NCBI GenBank assembly: GCA_964479435.1
Contig: CAYZME010000020.1
Location: 1-25,756, forward strand
DNA: 25,756 nucleotides
Direction: 5' to 3'
Origin: JAAYKS01 sp964479435
GTDB lineage: Bacteria > Bacillota > Clostridia > Saccharofermentanales > UBA5734
The notes under the pieces were generated by a model. That model searched no databases and was not told the origin of the DNA. It worked only from the letters and a program-made list of their open reading frames with translations. Made by a program: the position numbers and the translations under genes. Position 1 is the first letter of the stretch. Each line of letters begins with the position of its first letter. This document shows, one piece after another, positions 1 through 7,709 of this stretch.

Positions 1-19
1 AGGCGTAGAAGAAATTTCA

Positions 20-49
20 TTGGTATTTCAAAATGATTCCATGTAAAAT
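20..49 (+). promoter_or_regulatory. Candidate promoter of the acyl-CoA ligase gene
   Basis: A -35-like TTGGTA (20-25) and a -10-like TAAAAT (44-49) are separated by 18 bases. They lie about 60 bases upstream of the GTG start at 107. Both hexamers are imperfect, so this is a plausible sigma-A-type promoter and not a certain one. I see no gene in 1-106. Confidence 0.35.
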
Positions 50-106
50 GAAGCCGATACGCCCAAGCAGCGCGCGGTAAATAGACCCGCAGGAGGTTTT
101 TAACCC

Positions 107-1840
107 GTGGACAGGATCTGGACCCGCCACTACGACCCCTCATTTAAGCCATCGGTCACATACCCGGAAAAGACCATGTATGCTCTGGTCCGCGATCGTG
201 CGGAGCAAAATCCGCAGCGGGTGGCGCTTTCTTTTATGGGCCGGCAAACGACATACGGTGACCTGCTGGCCCGGATTGACAAGCTGGCGGCCCGATTGGC
301 GGGGTTGGGGATGGCGCGCGGCGCCGTCGCCACGCTCTGCCTGCCCAACATGCCGGATGGTGTGGTGGCCCTGTATGCGGTCAACAAGCTGGGCGCCATC
401 GCCAATATGGTCCATCCATTGACGCCGCCGCAGGAGTTGCGACATTATATCCAGTTCACAGACAGCGATTATCTCTTTGTTTTGGACGCTTTTTTACCCA
501 AATACGTAACCCTGTTGGCGCAGTCGCGGATCCGGAAGGTGATTGTCTCCACCATTTCTGACTCCTTGCCGCCCTGGAAGGCTGCCGGCTTCTGGCTCCA
601 GTCCGGGCGCAAAATTCCCCGCGTACCGGTCAGCGAGCGCATCGTGCGCTGGCGGGAGCTGATGAAGGAACCGAGCGATCGCGCGCTTTCCGGGCAAACG
701 GAAATCGAGACCGCGCAAGACGCGCGCGCCCCGGCCGTCTATTTGCACAGCGGCGGGACGACCGGCAGCCCCAAAACCATCGTCTTGTCGTCGTATAATT
801 TCAATGCCCTGGCTGTGCAAGGGCCGCAAATCATCGGCTTTAATTTGGACACGTTCGATCCGGCGACCGCGGATATTTCCATGGTTTCGATTCTGCCGAT
901 GTTTCACGGTTTTGGCTTGTGTATGGGAATCCACGCCATCCTCGCCAACGGCATGCGCTCCATTCTCGTGCCCCAGTTTTCGCCGGATATCCTGGCCAAG
1001 GTCATTCAAAAAGAGAAACCGGCGATGATCGCCGCCGTACCCACACTCCTGGAAGGGATCATGAAAAGCAAGCGGTTGGCCAACGCCGACCTCTCGTGTT
1101 TACGGGCGGTGTTTTGCGGGGGCGATTCGCTGCCTGCGGAACTCAAGACGCGTTTTGACGCTTTTGTCCGCGCTCGCCACGGCGATTGCCAGGTGCGGGA
1201 GGGGTACGGTTTGACCGAAACGGTGACGGTCTGCGCGGTCAACCCCATCCATGCCAACCGTGCGGGCACGGTCGGTGTGCCGTTGTCTGACATCGACATG
1301 AAAGTGGTGGAACCCGATACGGAGAACGAAGTGCCAATCGGCCAGGACGGCGAGTTTTGTGTGGCCGGTCCCACGGTGATGATGGCTTATTTGCACGACG
1401 CGGAAGCGACGGCCGGGACCGTCCGCGTACATGCGGACGGTCAGCGATGGGTGCACACCGGTGATTTCGGGTGCGTGGACGCCGATGGATTTTTCCATTT
1501 TAAGCAGCGCATCAAACGCATTCTCAAAGTTTCGGGTATCCCGGTGTTTCCGTCGCAGATCGAGGATGTCCTCGCGCAAGTGCCGGGGATCCGCGAGGCT
1601 TGCGTGATCGGCGTGCCCCACCCGTATAAGATGCAAGAGGTCAAAGCCTTTGTTGTGCGCGCCGACGATTCACCCGGCGAAGATGAGCTGCGGCAGGCCA
1701 TCGTGCGCCACTGCCGTGAGCACGTGATCCCCTACGCGGTTCCCGCCGAGATCGAGTTTCGCGCCGGGTTGCCGCGCACCAAAGTCGGCAAGATCGACTT
1801 TGTCGCCCTGGAGCGGGAAGAGCTGATCAAGCGCCAATAG
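107..1840 (+). CDS. AMP-forming acyl-CoA synthetase / acid-thiol ligase (ANL superfamily)
   Basis: Predicted cytosolic ligase of 577 residues that would activate a carboxylic acid with ATP and pass the acyl group to CoA or another thiol. The order of ANL core motifs is complete. The phosphate-binding loop YLHSGGTTGSPK is at about residues 212-223, GYGLTET at about 366-372, WVHTGDFG follows, then the hinge region KRILKVSGIPVFPSQIED, and PRTKVGKIDF near the C-terminus carries the catalytic lysine position. Length is normal for long- or medium-chain acyl-CoA synthetases. The start is GTG at 107, supported by AGGAGG at 91-96 with 10-base spacing. The gene has its own promoter candidate and terminator, so it is probably monocistronic. 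The acid substrate cannot be read from the sequence; a fatty or aromatic acid is possible. Confidence 0.88.
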   Translation: MDRIWTRHYDPSFKPSVTYPEKTMYALVRDRAEQNPQRVALSFMGRQTTYGDLLARIDKLAARLAGLGMARGAVATLCLPNMPDGVVALYAVNKLGAIANMVHPLTPPQELRHYIQFTDSDYLFVLDAFLPKYVTLLAQSRIRKVIVSTISDSLPPWKAAGFWLQSGRKIPRVPVSERIVRWRELMKEPSDRALSGQTEIETAQDARAPAVYLHSGGTTGSPKTIVLSSYNFNALAVQGPQIIGFNLDTFDPATADISMVSILPMFHGFGLCMGIHAILANGMRSILVPQFSPDILAKVIQKEKPAMIAAVPTLLEGIMKSKRLANADLSCLRAVFCGGDSLPAELKTRFDAFVRARHGDCQVREGYGLTETVTVCAVNPIHANRAGTVGVPLSDIDMKVVEPDTENEVPIGQDGEFCVAGPTVMMAYLHDAEATAGTVRVHADGQRWVHTGDFGCVDADGFFHFKQRIKRILKVSGIPVFPSQIEDVLAQVPGIREACVIGVPHPYKMQEVKAFVVRADDSPGEDELRQAIVRHCREHVIPYAVPAEIEFRAGLPRTKVGKIDFVALEREELIKRQ

Positions 1841-1860
1841 TTTAATTGTTTGCAACCTGT

Positions 1861-1903
1861 AAAAAGACTGCTGGAAGGGCTCACGCGATCGGCAGTCTTT
1901 TTT
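1861..1903 (+). terminator. Intrinsic terminator after the acyl-CoA ligase gene
   Basis: A perfect 11-bp inverted repeat (AAAAAGACTGC at 1861-1871, GCAGTCTTTTT at 1892-1902) has a 20-base loop and ends in a T run. It starts 20 bases after the stop codon. Because both arms carry A or T runs it could also work on the other strand. Confidence 0.85.
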
Positions 1904-1951
1904 CGTGCCACGGAATAGGCCGCGGCGGCTCAGCGATCGCTTGCCGATTAT

Positions 1952-2012
1952 ATAGTTTCAAGCTATGGATTCGTATAAATTACAAATATTACCCTATGGG
2001 CGAATCCCTATG
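1952..2012 (+). promoter_or_regulatory. Probable LysR-type regulator binding region upstream of metE
   Basis: ATAG-N7-CTAT (1952-1966) is an interrupted palindrome containing a T-N11-A core (1953-1965), the classic LysR-family box. Around it, GGATTCG (1967-1973) and CGAATCC (2001-2007) form a 7-bp inverted repeat. CCCTATG occurs twice (1992-1998 and 2006-2012). A regulator of the matching family is encoded at the far end of the same block (5230-6156). The metE Shine-Dalgarno AAGAGG is at 2044-2049. A TATAAA at 1974-1979 could be a -10 element, but I see no good -35 partner, which fits an activator-dependent promoter. Confidence 0.55.
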
Positions 2013-2059
2013 TTAGTGTTGCATAAAACGAGGCGAAAGGTCTAAGAGGTACGATTGAA

Positions 2060-4330
2060 ATGAAAACGTCAGTAATAGGCTACCCCAGAGTGGGTGTTTT
2101 GCGCGATTTGAAATTTGCGACGGAAAAATATTTTAAAAATATTTTAACAAAAGAAGATCTTCAGAGTGTTGCGGCCGACCTAAAGAAAACACATTGGCAC
2201 CGGCAGAAAGAAGCCGGAATCGACTTTGTCGCTTCGAACGACTTTTCTTTTTATGATCAGGTGTTGGACACGGCTGTTCTGTTGGATATGGTTCCTGAAC
2301 GCTACAAACGGCTGGGTCTGGATGCTCTGGATACGTATTTTGCGATGGCAAGAGGATACCAGGGCAAAGCGGGTGATGTGAAGGCTCTATCCATGAAAAA
2401 GTGGTTCAACACGAATTATCACTATATGGTGCCTGAAATAGAAGATGCATGTGAGATATCTCTCGTTGGTGAAAAGCCTTTTGAAGAGTATGTAGAGGCA
2501 AAAAGTCTGGGTGTTGATACAAAGCCGGTCATCGTCGGTGCTTATACATTACTAAAACTTGCAAAGTTCACAGGTAAAAAAAAGATCGAGAGCGTTCTGT
2601 CCGAGATCACGAGCGCTTATTCAATGATTATCCAGCGGTTTTGTGAAATGGGAGCAAACTGGATTCAATTTGATGAGCCTGCCCTGACCATCGATATGTC
2701 GAATTGTGATGTAAAATTATTTAAAAAAATATATAGTACTCTCTTAGGCTGTAAAAGACGCACAAAAATCCTATTGCAAACCTATTTCGGCGACATCCGG
2801 GATTGCTACCAAGAGGTCCTATCACTCGATTTCGATGGGATCGGTCTTGACTTTGTCGAAGGTAATCAGACGCTGGAGCTTATTAGTAAAAATGGTTTCC
2901 CGGCCAATAAAACGTTGTTTGCCGGCGTTGTCAGTGGAAAGAATATATGGAAAAATAATTATAATAATACAATTAATATAATTAATGAGATCTCGCAACA
3001 TTGCGCGAATATTGTCTTGAACACCTCATGCTCCTTGCTCCATGTGCCCTACACCCTAAAAAATGAAACGCAATTGCCCGCTGCATATCGGGCACACTTT
3101 GCCTTTGCAGAAGAAAAACTGGTAGAGCTGGCTGACTTGAAAAAGCTGCTTTCGGCGCTTGATCCTAAAGTAGAGGACGTATATGAAGAAAACCAGAAAC
3201 TGTTCAGCCATTTAAGAACTCCTGTAGACATAGCGGTTCAGAAAAAGGTTTCCGAACTCAGACGATGTGATTTTGTCCGATGCCCAAACTTTGGGGAGCG
3301 AGAGAAAATTCAAAAAGAAGTATTTGCTTTCCCGCTGCTGCCGACAACGACAATTGGCTCTTTCCCTCAAACAAGTGATGTTAAGAGAAATCGTTCGGAC
3401 TATAGGAAAGGGAAAATAACGTTTGAGCAGTATAAAAATTTTAATAAAAACAAGATAGCGGAATGCATCGCGCTACAGGAAAAAATAGGTCTTGACCTTC
3501 TGGTTCACGGGGAGTTTGAACGCAATGACATGGTTGAATTTTTTGGAGCGAACCTGGAAGGCTTTTTGTTTACTGAGAAAGCCTGGGTCCAATCGTATGG
3601 AACGAGATGCGTAAAGCCGCCCATCATTTGGGGCGATGTTTCACGCTCGCAAGCGATGACAGTCGACGAAACAGTTTTTGCTCAGTCCATTGCGTCAAAA
3701 CACGTAAAGGGGATGTTAACCGGGCCGGTAACAATATTGAACTGGTCCTTTCCTCGTGAAGATATTCCGCTCAACGAATGTGCTTTCCAGATTGCGCTGG
3801 CCATCAGAGAAGAAGCCCTCGAACTGGAAGCAAATGGAATCCAAATCATTCAAATCGATGAAGCCGCTCTTCGGGAAAAGCTACCATTACGAAAAAGCGA
3901 TTGGCATCGCGGATATCTTGATTGGGCGATTCCTGCGTTTAGGCTTGTCCACAGTGGAGTCAAGCCAGAGACGCAAATACATACGCATATGTGTTACAGC
4001 GAATTTTCAGACATTATCAAAGATATCGAAAGTATGGACGCGGATGTGATCACATTTGAAGCCGCGCGTTCCGACCTCAGCATTGTTAACACCATACAGG
4101 AGAGCGGATTTGTAACGCAAGTAGGTCCGGGTGTATATGACATTCATTCACCGCGTATCCCACGTGTTGCAGAGATCACAAGTGCGCTGGCAAAGATACT
4201 TAAGCAAATACCAAAAGAAAAACTTTGGGTTAATCCAGATTGCGGCCTTAAAACGAGAGGGAATGAGGAAACGCTTCCCAGTCTTGAAAACATGGTGGCC
4301 GCAGCAAAAGAAATGAGAAAGAGTATATAG
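2060..4330 (+). CDS. metE: Cobalamin-independent methionine synthase MetE
   Basis: 5-Methyltetrahydropteroyltriglutamate-homocysteine methyltransferase, the last step of methionine synthesis in the cytosol, with zinc activating homocysteine. At 756 residues it is full length with both barrel halves. The N-terminal half begins MKTSVIGYPRVG; the catalytic half contains TIGSFPQT, LVHGEFERNDMVEFFG and WVQSYGTRCVKPPI. The four zinc ligands of the family are present at His643, Cys645, Glu667 and Cys728, each two positions on from the E. coli numbering His641/Cys643/Glu665/Cys726. The ATG at 2060 is preceded by AAGAGG with 10-base spacing. metF starts 2 bases after the stop, so the two are co-transcribed. 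The gene is much more AT-rich than its flanks: 2101-2160 has 16 G/C of 60, against 39 of 60 in 17401-17460. Confidence 0.97.
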   Translation: MKTSVIGYPRVGVLRDLKFATEKYFKNILTKEDLQSVAADLKKTHWHRQKEAGIDFVASNDFSFYDQVLDTAVLLDMVPERYKRLGLDALDTYFAMARGYQGKAGDVKALSMKKWFNTNYHYMVPEIEDACEISLVGEKPFEEYVEAKSLGVDTKPVIVGAYTLLKLAKFTGKKKIESVLSEITSAYSMIIQRFCEMGANWIQFDEPALTIDMSNCDVKLFKKIYSTLLGCKRRTKILLQTYFGDIRDCYQEVLSLDFDGIGLDFVEGNQTLELISKNGFPANKTLFAGVVSGKNIWKNNYNNTINIINEISQHCANIVLNTSCSLLHVPYTLKNETQLPAAYRAHFAFAEEKLVELADLKKLLSALDPKVEDVYEENQKLFSHLRTPVDIAVQKKVSELRRCDFVRCPNFGEREKIQKEVFAFPLLPTTTIGSFPQTSDVKRNRSDYRKGKITFEQYKNFNKNKIAECIALQEKIGLDLLVHGEFERNDMVEFFGANLEGFLFTEKAWVQSYGTRCVKPPIIWGDVSRSQAMTVDETVFAQSIASKHVKGMLTGPVTILNWSFPREDIPLNECAFQIALAIREEALELEANGIQIIQIDEAALREKLPLRKSDWHRGYLDWAIPAFRLVHSGVKPETQIHTHMCYSEFSDIIKDIESMDADVITFEAARSDLSIVNTIQESGFVTQVGPGVYDIHSPRIPRVAEITSALAKILKQIPKEKLWVNPDCGLKTRGNEETLPSLENMVAAAKEMRKSI

Positions 4331-4332
4331 CG

Positions 4333-5196
4333 ATGAGGACTTCAGCTCTATTTGCGCAGAAAACGGTTCTGTCATTGGAAATATTTCCGCCCAGACGTTC
4401 CGATTCCATCCATACGATCTACGAAACGGTTGACGAATTAAAGAAATTAGGGCCGGATTTTATCAGCGTAACGTATGGAGCGGGTGGAGGCGATAACAAG
4501 GCAGCAACACTGGAAATCGCGTCAACCATCAAAAACATGTATGGGGTAGAAAGTGTCGCGCATCTCTCCTGCATCCATCTCGAAAAGGATGAAATTCTTG
4601 AAATGCTGGCGAATTTTGCAGAAAACGGGATTGAAAACATCCTTGCACTGCGAGGAGATATCAGTCCGGGGATTGAATCTAAAAAAGATTTTAGATATGC
4701 GAGCGATCTTATATCTTTTATAAAAAATAATGGTGAGTTTAATATAATAGGCGCCTGTTACCCGGAAGGGCATACCGAGTGTTCTTCCATAATCGAAGAT
4801 ATCCATAATTTAAAACGCAAAGTAGATGCTGGGACCAGCCAGTTGATTACACAAGTGTTTTTTGACAACGCCTATTTCTATTCATTTCGTGAACGGGCCG
4901 CGATTGCCGGAATTCATGTGCCGATCGAAGCCGGGATCATGCCCATAACCAACAAGAAACAGATCACTCGCATGATGACCCTGTGCGGTGCGACCCTGCC
5001 CAGGAAGTTTTTGTCTATGATGGATAAATATGAAAACAATCCCATCGCGATGAGAGATGCAGGGATTGCGTTCGCCATCGATCAGATTGTTGATTTATTA
5101 GCACAAGGAGTCGACGGGATACACCTGTATACAATGAACAATGCGTATATTGCCAAAAGGATATATGAAGCAATCTACACGTTGCTCGCGGCATAA
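4333..5196 (+). CDS. metF: 5,10-methylenetetrahydrofolate reductase MetF
   Basis: FAD-dependent reductase of 287 residues that turns 5,10-methylene-THF into 5-methyl-THF, the methyl donor for MetE encoded just upstream. Family marks are SLEIFPP near the N-terminus with the catalytic glutamate at residue 16, ISVTYGAGG at about 44-52, LRGD at 106-109 with the FAD/folate-contacting aspartate, ACYPEGH, and QLITQVFFD. The length is usual for the bacterial single-domain form. The ATG lies 2 bases after the metE stop with only a weak Shine-Dalgarno site, so translational coupling is likely. It shares metE's AT-rich codon use. It ends 33 bases before the convergent lysR-type gene, with no clear terminator between them. 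Confidence 0.96.
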   Translation: MRTSALFAQKTVLSLEIFPPRRSDSIHTIYETVDELKKLGPDFISVTYGAGGGDNKAATLEIASTIKNMYGVESVAHLSCIHLEKDEILEMLANFAENGIENILALRGDISPGIESKKDFRYASDLISFIKNNGEFNIIGACYPEGHTECSSIIEDIHNLKRKVDAGTSQLITQVFFDNAYFYSFRERAAIAGIHVPIEAGIMPITNKKQITRMMTLCGATLPRKFLSMMDKYENNPIAMRDAGIAFAIDQIVDLLAQGVDGIHLYTMNNAYIAKRIYEAIYTLLAA

Positions 5197-5229
5197 AAAG
5201 TCACAGGACCCGTGTTTTCAGTTCTCAGG

Positions 5230-6156
5230 TTAGAGTCCATCTGTCCTATATCCGTATTTTTGTATTACGCTTATTAATTTTTCAATATACTTTCTGGCCC
5301 ATAAACTAAGGCGGGATTTTTCGTTCGCTATCCACCCGATGCGCATTCGCTCATCTGTTATCAGCGGCACGGAGATGATGTGGTCGCCATTCAGATCGCG
5401 GCTCAGCACCCCGGAGCAGATGGTATATCCATGTAAGCCGATTAACAGGTTAAAAAGTGTGGCGCGGTCGCTGACATGGATCGTCTTTTTCCGAGGGACT
5501 GTACTCAGCGGTTCTTCCGCGAAATAAAACGAATTGTATTCCCCTTGCTCAAAGGCAAGAAAGGGGAAATCATCTAGCTCATCCAGAGTAACAGCTGTTT
5601 TTTCGGCGAGCGGATGCTCTGAGCTAACGAAAACGTGTGGCTCAGCTTCAAAAAGCGGATGAAAAGCCAAATGGCTCTCTTTTAGCAACTTGTTGAGAAC
5701 ATCTTTATTAAAATCACTAAAATATATAATTCCAATTTCGCTGCGTAAATTTTTAACGTCTTCGATAATCTCGTGTGTTCTCGTTTCACGAAGTGTAAAT
5801 TCATACTCATCGACATCAAGGCCTGACAAGAGCTCGACAAAAGCATTAACGGCAAAAGCGTAATGCTGGGTGGAAATGGAACAAAGCTGTCTGGAAGGCT
5901 TTTTACCTGTATAACGCTGCTCCATAAGCTCTGCCTGCTCGATAATCTGTCGCGCATATGAGAGAAATTCCCTGCCGTCAACAGAGAGGGATATCCCTTT
6001 CGTTGTGCGATAGAATATCTCGATGCCCATCTCTTTTTCTAGTTCTTTGACCGCTACAGAAAGACTGGGCTGTGTAATAAATAGTTGTTTGGCGGCTTCT
6101 GTTATGGAGCCGCACTCGACAATTTTAATTATGTACTTTAGTTGTTGCAGGGTCAT
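5230..6156 (-). CDS. LysR-family transcriptional regulator, probable regulator of metEF
   Basis: Protein of 308 residues with the standard LysR layout: an N-terminal winged helix-turn-helix (MTLQQLKYIIKIVECGSITE, then AAKQLFITQPSLSVAVKELE, about residues 1-60), a linker helix, and a two-lobed periplasmic-binding-like effector domain. It lies convergent to metEF, shares their AT-rich composition, and a T-N11-A box sits upstream of metE. This makes it the likely activator of metEF with a methionine-pathway co-effector, by analogy with MetR and CysB; that role is inference. The ATG at 6156 has a purine-rich GGAAGGA site upstream. It is an unusual arrangement for a LysR gene, which more often sits divergent from its target. 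Confidence 0.92.
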   Translation of the reverse strand: MTLQQLKYIIKIVECGSITEAAKQLFITQPSLSVAVKELEKEMGIEIFYRTTKGISLSVDGREFLSYARQIIEQAELMEQRYTGKKPSRQLCSISTQHYAFAVNAFVELLSGLDVDEYEFTLRETRTHEIIEDVKNLRSEIGIIYFSDFNKDVLNKLLKESHLAFHPLFEAEPHVFVSSEHPLAEKTAVTLDELDDFPFLAFEQGEYNSFYFAEEPLSTVPRKKTIHVSDRATLFNLLIGLHGYTICSGVLSRDLNGDHIISVPLITDERMRIGWIANEKSRLSLWARKYIEKLISVIQKYGYRTDGL

Positions 6157-6205
6157 AAATGGTCCTTCCGGCAGGGTTCCCCCTTGTGCCGCAAAAATGC
6201 GATTC

Positions 6206-6221
6206 CATCACTTTCGTGATG
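6206..6221. promoter_or_regulatory. Palindrome upstream of the LysR-type gene, possible operator
   Basis: CATCAC-TTTC-GTGATG is a perfect 6-bp inverted repeat with a 4-base centre. It lies between the lysR promoter candidate and its start codon, where an autorepressor or a hairpin would act. No second copy is seen near metE, so binding by the same regulator is uncertain. Confidence 0.35.
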
Positions 6222-6249
6222 ACCACATGAGTGCTTGTGATTTGCCCTT

Positions 6250-6279
6250 ATAGTATGCGACATGTGGGGAAAGTGGCAA
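6250..6279 (-). promoter_or_regulatory. Promoter of the LysR-type gene
   Basis: Read on the minus strand, TTGCCA (6279-6274) and TACTAT (6255-6250) are separated by 18 bases. Both are near-consensus sigma-A hexamers. They sit about 95 bases upstream of the start at 6156, within the 160-base gap between the regulator and the amidohydrolase gene. Confidence 0.5.
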
Positions 6280-6316
6280 ATGAAGGGCCGTGAAGGTTTG
6301 CCCTCACAAAAAACCG

Positions 6317-7129
6317 CTAACCAGAAGCAAGGCGAAAGAGCGCACGGGCGTTGTCGCCCAGGATCGCCTGGCGCTCGGCTGCGGTCAGCGGCAGTGCCAG
6401 GAAGCGGGCGAGCTCTTCGCCCGGGTGCCACATCGGGTAATCGCTGCCGAACAGGACCCGGTCGGCGCCAAAGGCGCGGATCAGACGCAGCATGGCGGCC
6501 GTATCAAGAAAAGGGATGGTGGACGAGGTGTCGACCATGACCTGCGGAAATGGCAGCAATAAATCGCGGCCCAGATCCCATTGACTCCAGCCGCCCATAT
6601 GCGCCGCGATGATTGGGAGATCGGGATGGCGGCGGGCAACGGCGGCGATTTTGGCCGGGTGCGAATAGGATGTGCGTGGATCGCCCGCATGAAAAATCAC
6701 GCACAGCCCTCGTTCGATGCAGGCGCGGTAGAGGGGGTCCATGTCCGGCGCGTCCGGGTGGATGGCTTGAAAATCGGGATGCAGTTTGACGCCGCGCAAA
6801 CCGGCGGCCACGATGTAATCCGCTTCGACGCGCAATGCCATCGGGCGCAAGCCGGGGTGAAGTGTGCCCAGGCCGATCAGGCGCGGCTGATTGGCGACCG
6901 TGTGGGCGATGAAGCGGTTGATCGTCCGCACCTGGTCGGGGCGGGTCGCGGTGGAGAAAATGACGCTGTGCCCGATCTGGTGTGCGGCGGCAATTTGTGC
7001 CAGCGTTTCCACCCGTCCGTCACAGCACATGTCGAGGTGGTAGAATTCACCGATGGCCGCGCTGGCTTTGGCGGCGATCGCGTCCGGGAACACGTGCGTA
7101 TGGGCGTCGATGATCGAAAAAGGGGACAT
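6317..7129 (-). CDS. Metal-dependent hydrolase, amidohydrolase-2 (TIM-barrel) family
   Basis: Cytosolic protein of 270 residues of the amidohydrolase superfamily, the PF04909-like branch that includes aminocarboxymuconate-semialdehyde decarboxylase and related hydrolases. The metal-binding HxH is at residues 10-12 (DAHTHVFP). Further strand-end motifs are GVKLHPDF, VIFHAGDP, IIAAHMGG and VLFGSDYPMWHPGE, which supply the later histidines and the final aspartate. The substrate is unknown. The gene has its own promoter on the minus strand (7159-7188) and an AGAGG-type ribosome site before ATG 7129. Its base composition matches the GC-rich host, in contrast to the regulator gene next door. No terminator with a clear T run is visible after its stop. 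Confidence 0.85.
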   Translation of the reverse strand: MSPFSIIDAHTHVFPDAIAAKASAAIGEFYHLDMCCDGRVETLAQIAAAHQIGHSVIFSTATRPDQVRTINRFIAHTVANQPRLIGLGTLHPGLRPMALRVEADYIVAAGLRGVKLHPDFQAIHPDAPDMDPLYRACIERGLCVIFHAGDPRTSYSHPAKIAAVARRHPDLPIIAAHMGGWSQWDLGRDLLLPFPQVMVDTSSTIPFLDTAAMLRLIRAFGADRVLFGSDYPMWHPGEELARFLALPLTAAERQAILGDNARALFRLASG

Positions 7130-7158
7130 AGAAACCTCTGGGATCTGTTACTCGGGTC

Positions 7159-7188
7159 ACCATACACCCGCGGGGGGAACGGTGTCAA
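7159..7188 (-). promoter_or_regulatory. Promoter of the amidohydrolase gene
   Basis: On the minus strand a perfect -35 TTGACA (7188-7183) is followed after 18 bases by TATGGT (7164-7159). It reads toward the start at 7129 and is back to back with the tRNA promoter at 7230-7258. Confidence 0.6.
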
Positions 7189-7229
7189 ACCCGATCCTGT
7201 GCGACCGGAATCCGGGCGCCCAGCCCCCG

Positions 7230-7258
7230 TTGACATCAAATCGTCGCCCCCCTATAAT
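7230..7258 (+). promoter_or_regulatory. Full-consensus promoter of tRNA-Ala
   Basis: TTGACA (7230-7235), a 17-base spacer and TATAAT (7253-7258) match the sigma-70/sigma-A consensus exactly. The predicted transcription start falls about 5 bases before the mature 5' end of the tRNA at 7270. Confidence 0.9.
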
Positions 7259-7269
7259 GAGTGAGCCTC

Positions 7270-7345
7270 GGGGATATAGCTCAGCTGGGAGAGCGCCACG
7301 TTCGCAACGTGGAAGTCGAGGGTTCGAGTCCCTTTATCTCCACCA
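7270..7345 (+). tRNA. tRNA-Ala, anticodon CGC
   Basis: A complete 76-base cloverleaf. Acceptor arms GGGGATA and TATCTCC carry a G3-U70 wobble pair, the alanine identity determinant. The D arm is GCTC/GAGC. The anticodon stem is CCACG/CGTGG around the loop TTCGCAA, giving anticodon CGC at 7303-7305, which reads GCG codons. The T arm is GAGGG-TTCGAGT-CCCTT. The discriminator is A and the CCA end is encoded. It has a consensus promoter upstream and a strong terminator 6 bases downstream, so it is a single-gene unit. A dedicated CGC isoacceptor fits the GCG-rich codon use of most genes here. Confidence 0.96.
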
Positions 7346-7351
7346 AAACAC

Positions 7352-7396
7352 AAACCATCTATCGATAAAAGATATTTTATCGACAGGTGGTTTTTT
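7352..7396 (+). terminator. Intrinsic terminator of the tRNA-Ala gene
   Basis: A long hairpin: AAACCATCT (7352-7360) pairs with AGGTGGTTT (7385-7393) with one G-U pair, and TCGATAAAA (7362-7370) with TTTTATCGA (7375-7383), separated by one mismatch. The loop is GATA and a run of six T follows the upper stem. Confidence 0.9.
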
Positions 7397-7709
7397 GTTT
7401 GCCCATGCCGATGCAAGCGCCATCCACTCTTCGTCAGCGCGCAATAGTCGGGGTTGACCAACTCTGTTATGATTACTGTATATACCATCATATGGGGGCG
7501 CATACCCCGTTAGGAGCGTGATGCGGATGCCTTCTGAATAAAAGAAGGCCTGATAAGGGCTTTTACGCACTCACAGCATCTACCTCTTTTTACATTTCTC
7601 AATCACCCGGGGGGCTTTTGACTTAAGTGGGATGGCCTGCCCGATGAGCCCGTCGGCGCATGCTTCTGCAAACACACAGCGAAAGCCTGGAATGAGGGAG
7701 GAAACGTAG
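7397..7709 (+). other. Long leader of the surface-protein gene with possible RNA structure
   Basis: No coding region is supported here. TTGACC at 7454-7459 and TATATA at 7479-7484 (19-base spacing) may be a promoter, which would give a leader of about 220 bases. Within it are a GGGG/CCCC stem near 7494-7508 and a perfect 7-bp hairpin, GCCTTCT/AGAAGGC (7529-7549). The last part has CAGC-GAAA-GCCTG and then the Shine-Dalgarno GGGAGG (7696-7701). I compared it by eye with c-di-GMP, SAM, cobalamin and T-box patterns and could not place it in any riboswitch class. Confidence 0.35.

Noticed and set aside
1904..2059. SAM riboswitch before metE
   Set aside because: There is no terminator hairpin between 1904 and the start and no SAM-I-type junction sequence; the palindromes fit a LysR operator.
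5197..5229. Bidirectional terminator between metF and the lysR-type gene
   Set aside because: Only a 3-bp CAC/GTG stem before TTTT can be drawn; too weak to annotate.
6262..6316. Terminator of the amidohydrolase gene (GTGAAGG-TTTG-CCCTCAC)
   Set aside because: The stem has a mismatch and on the gene's strand the T run precedes rather than follows it.
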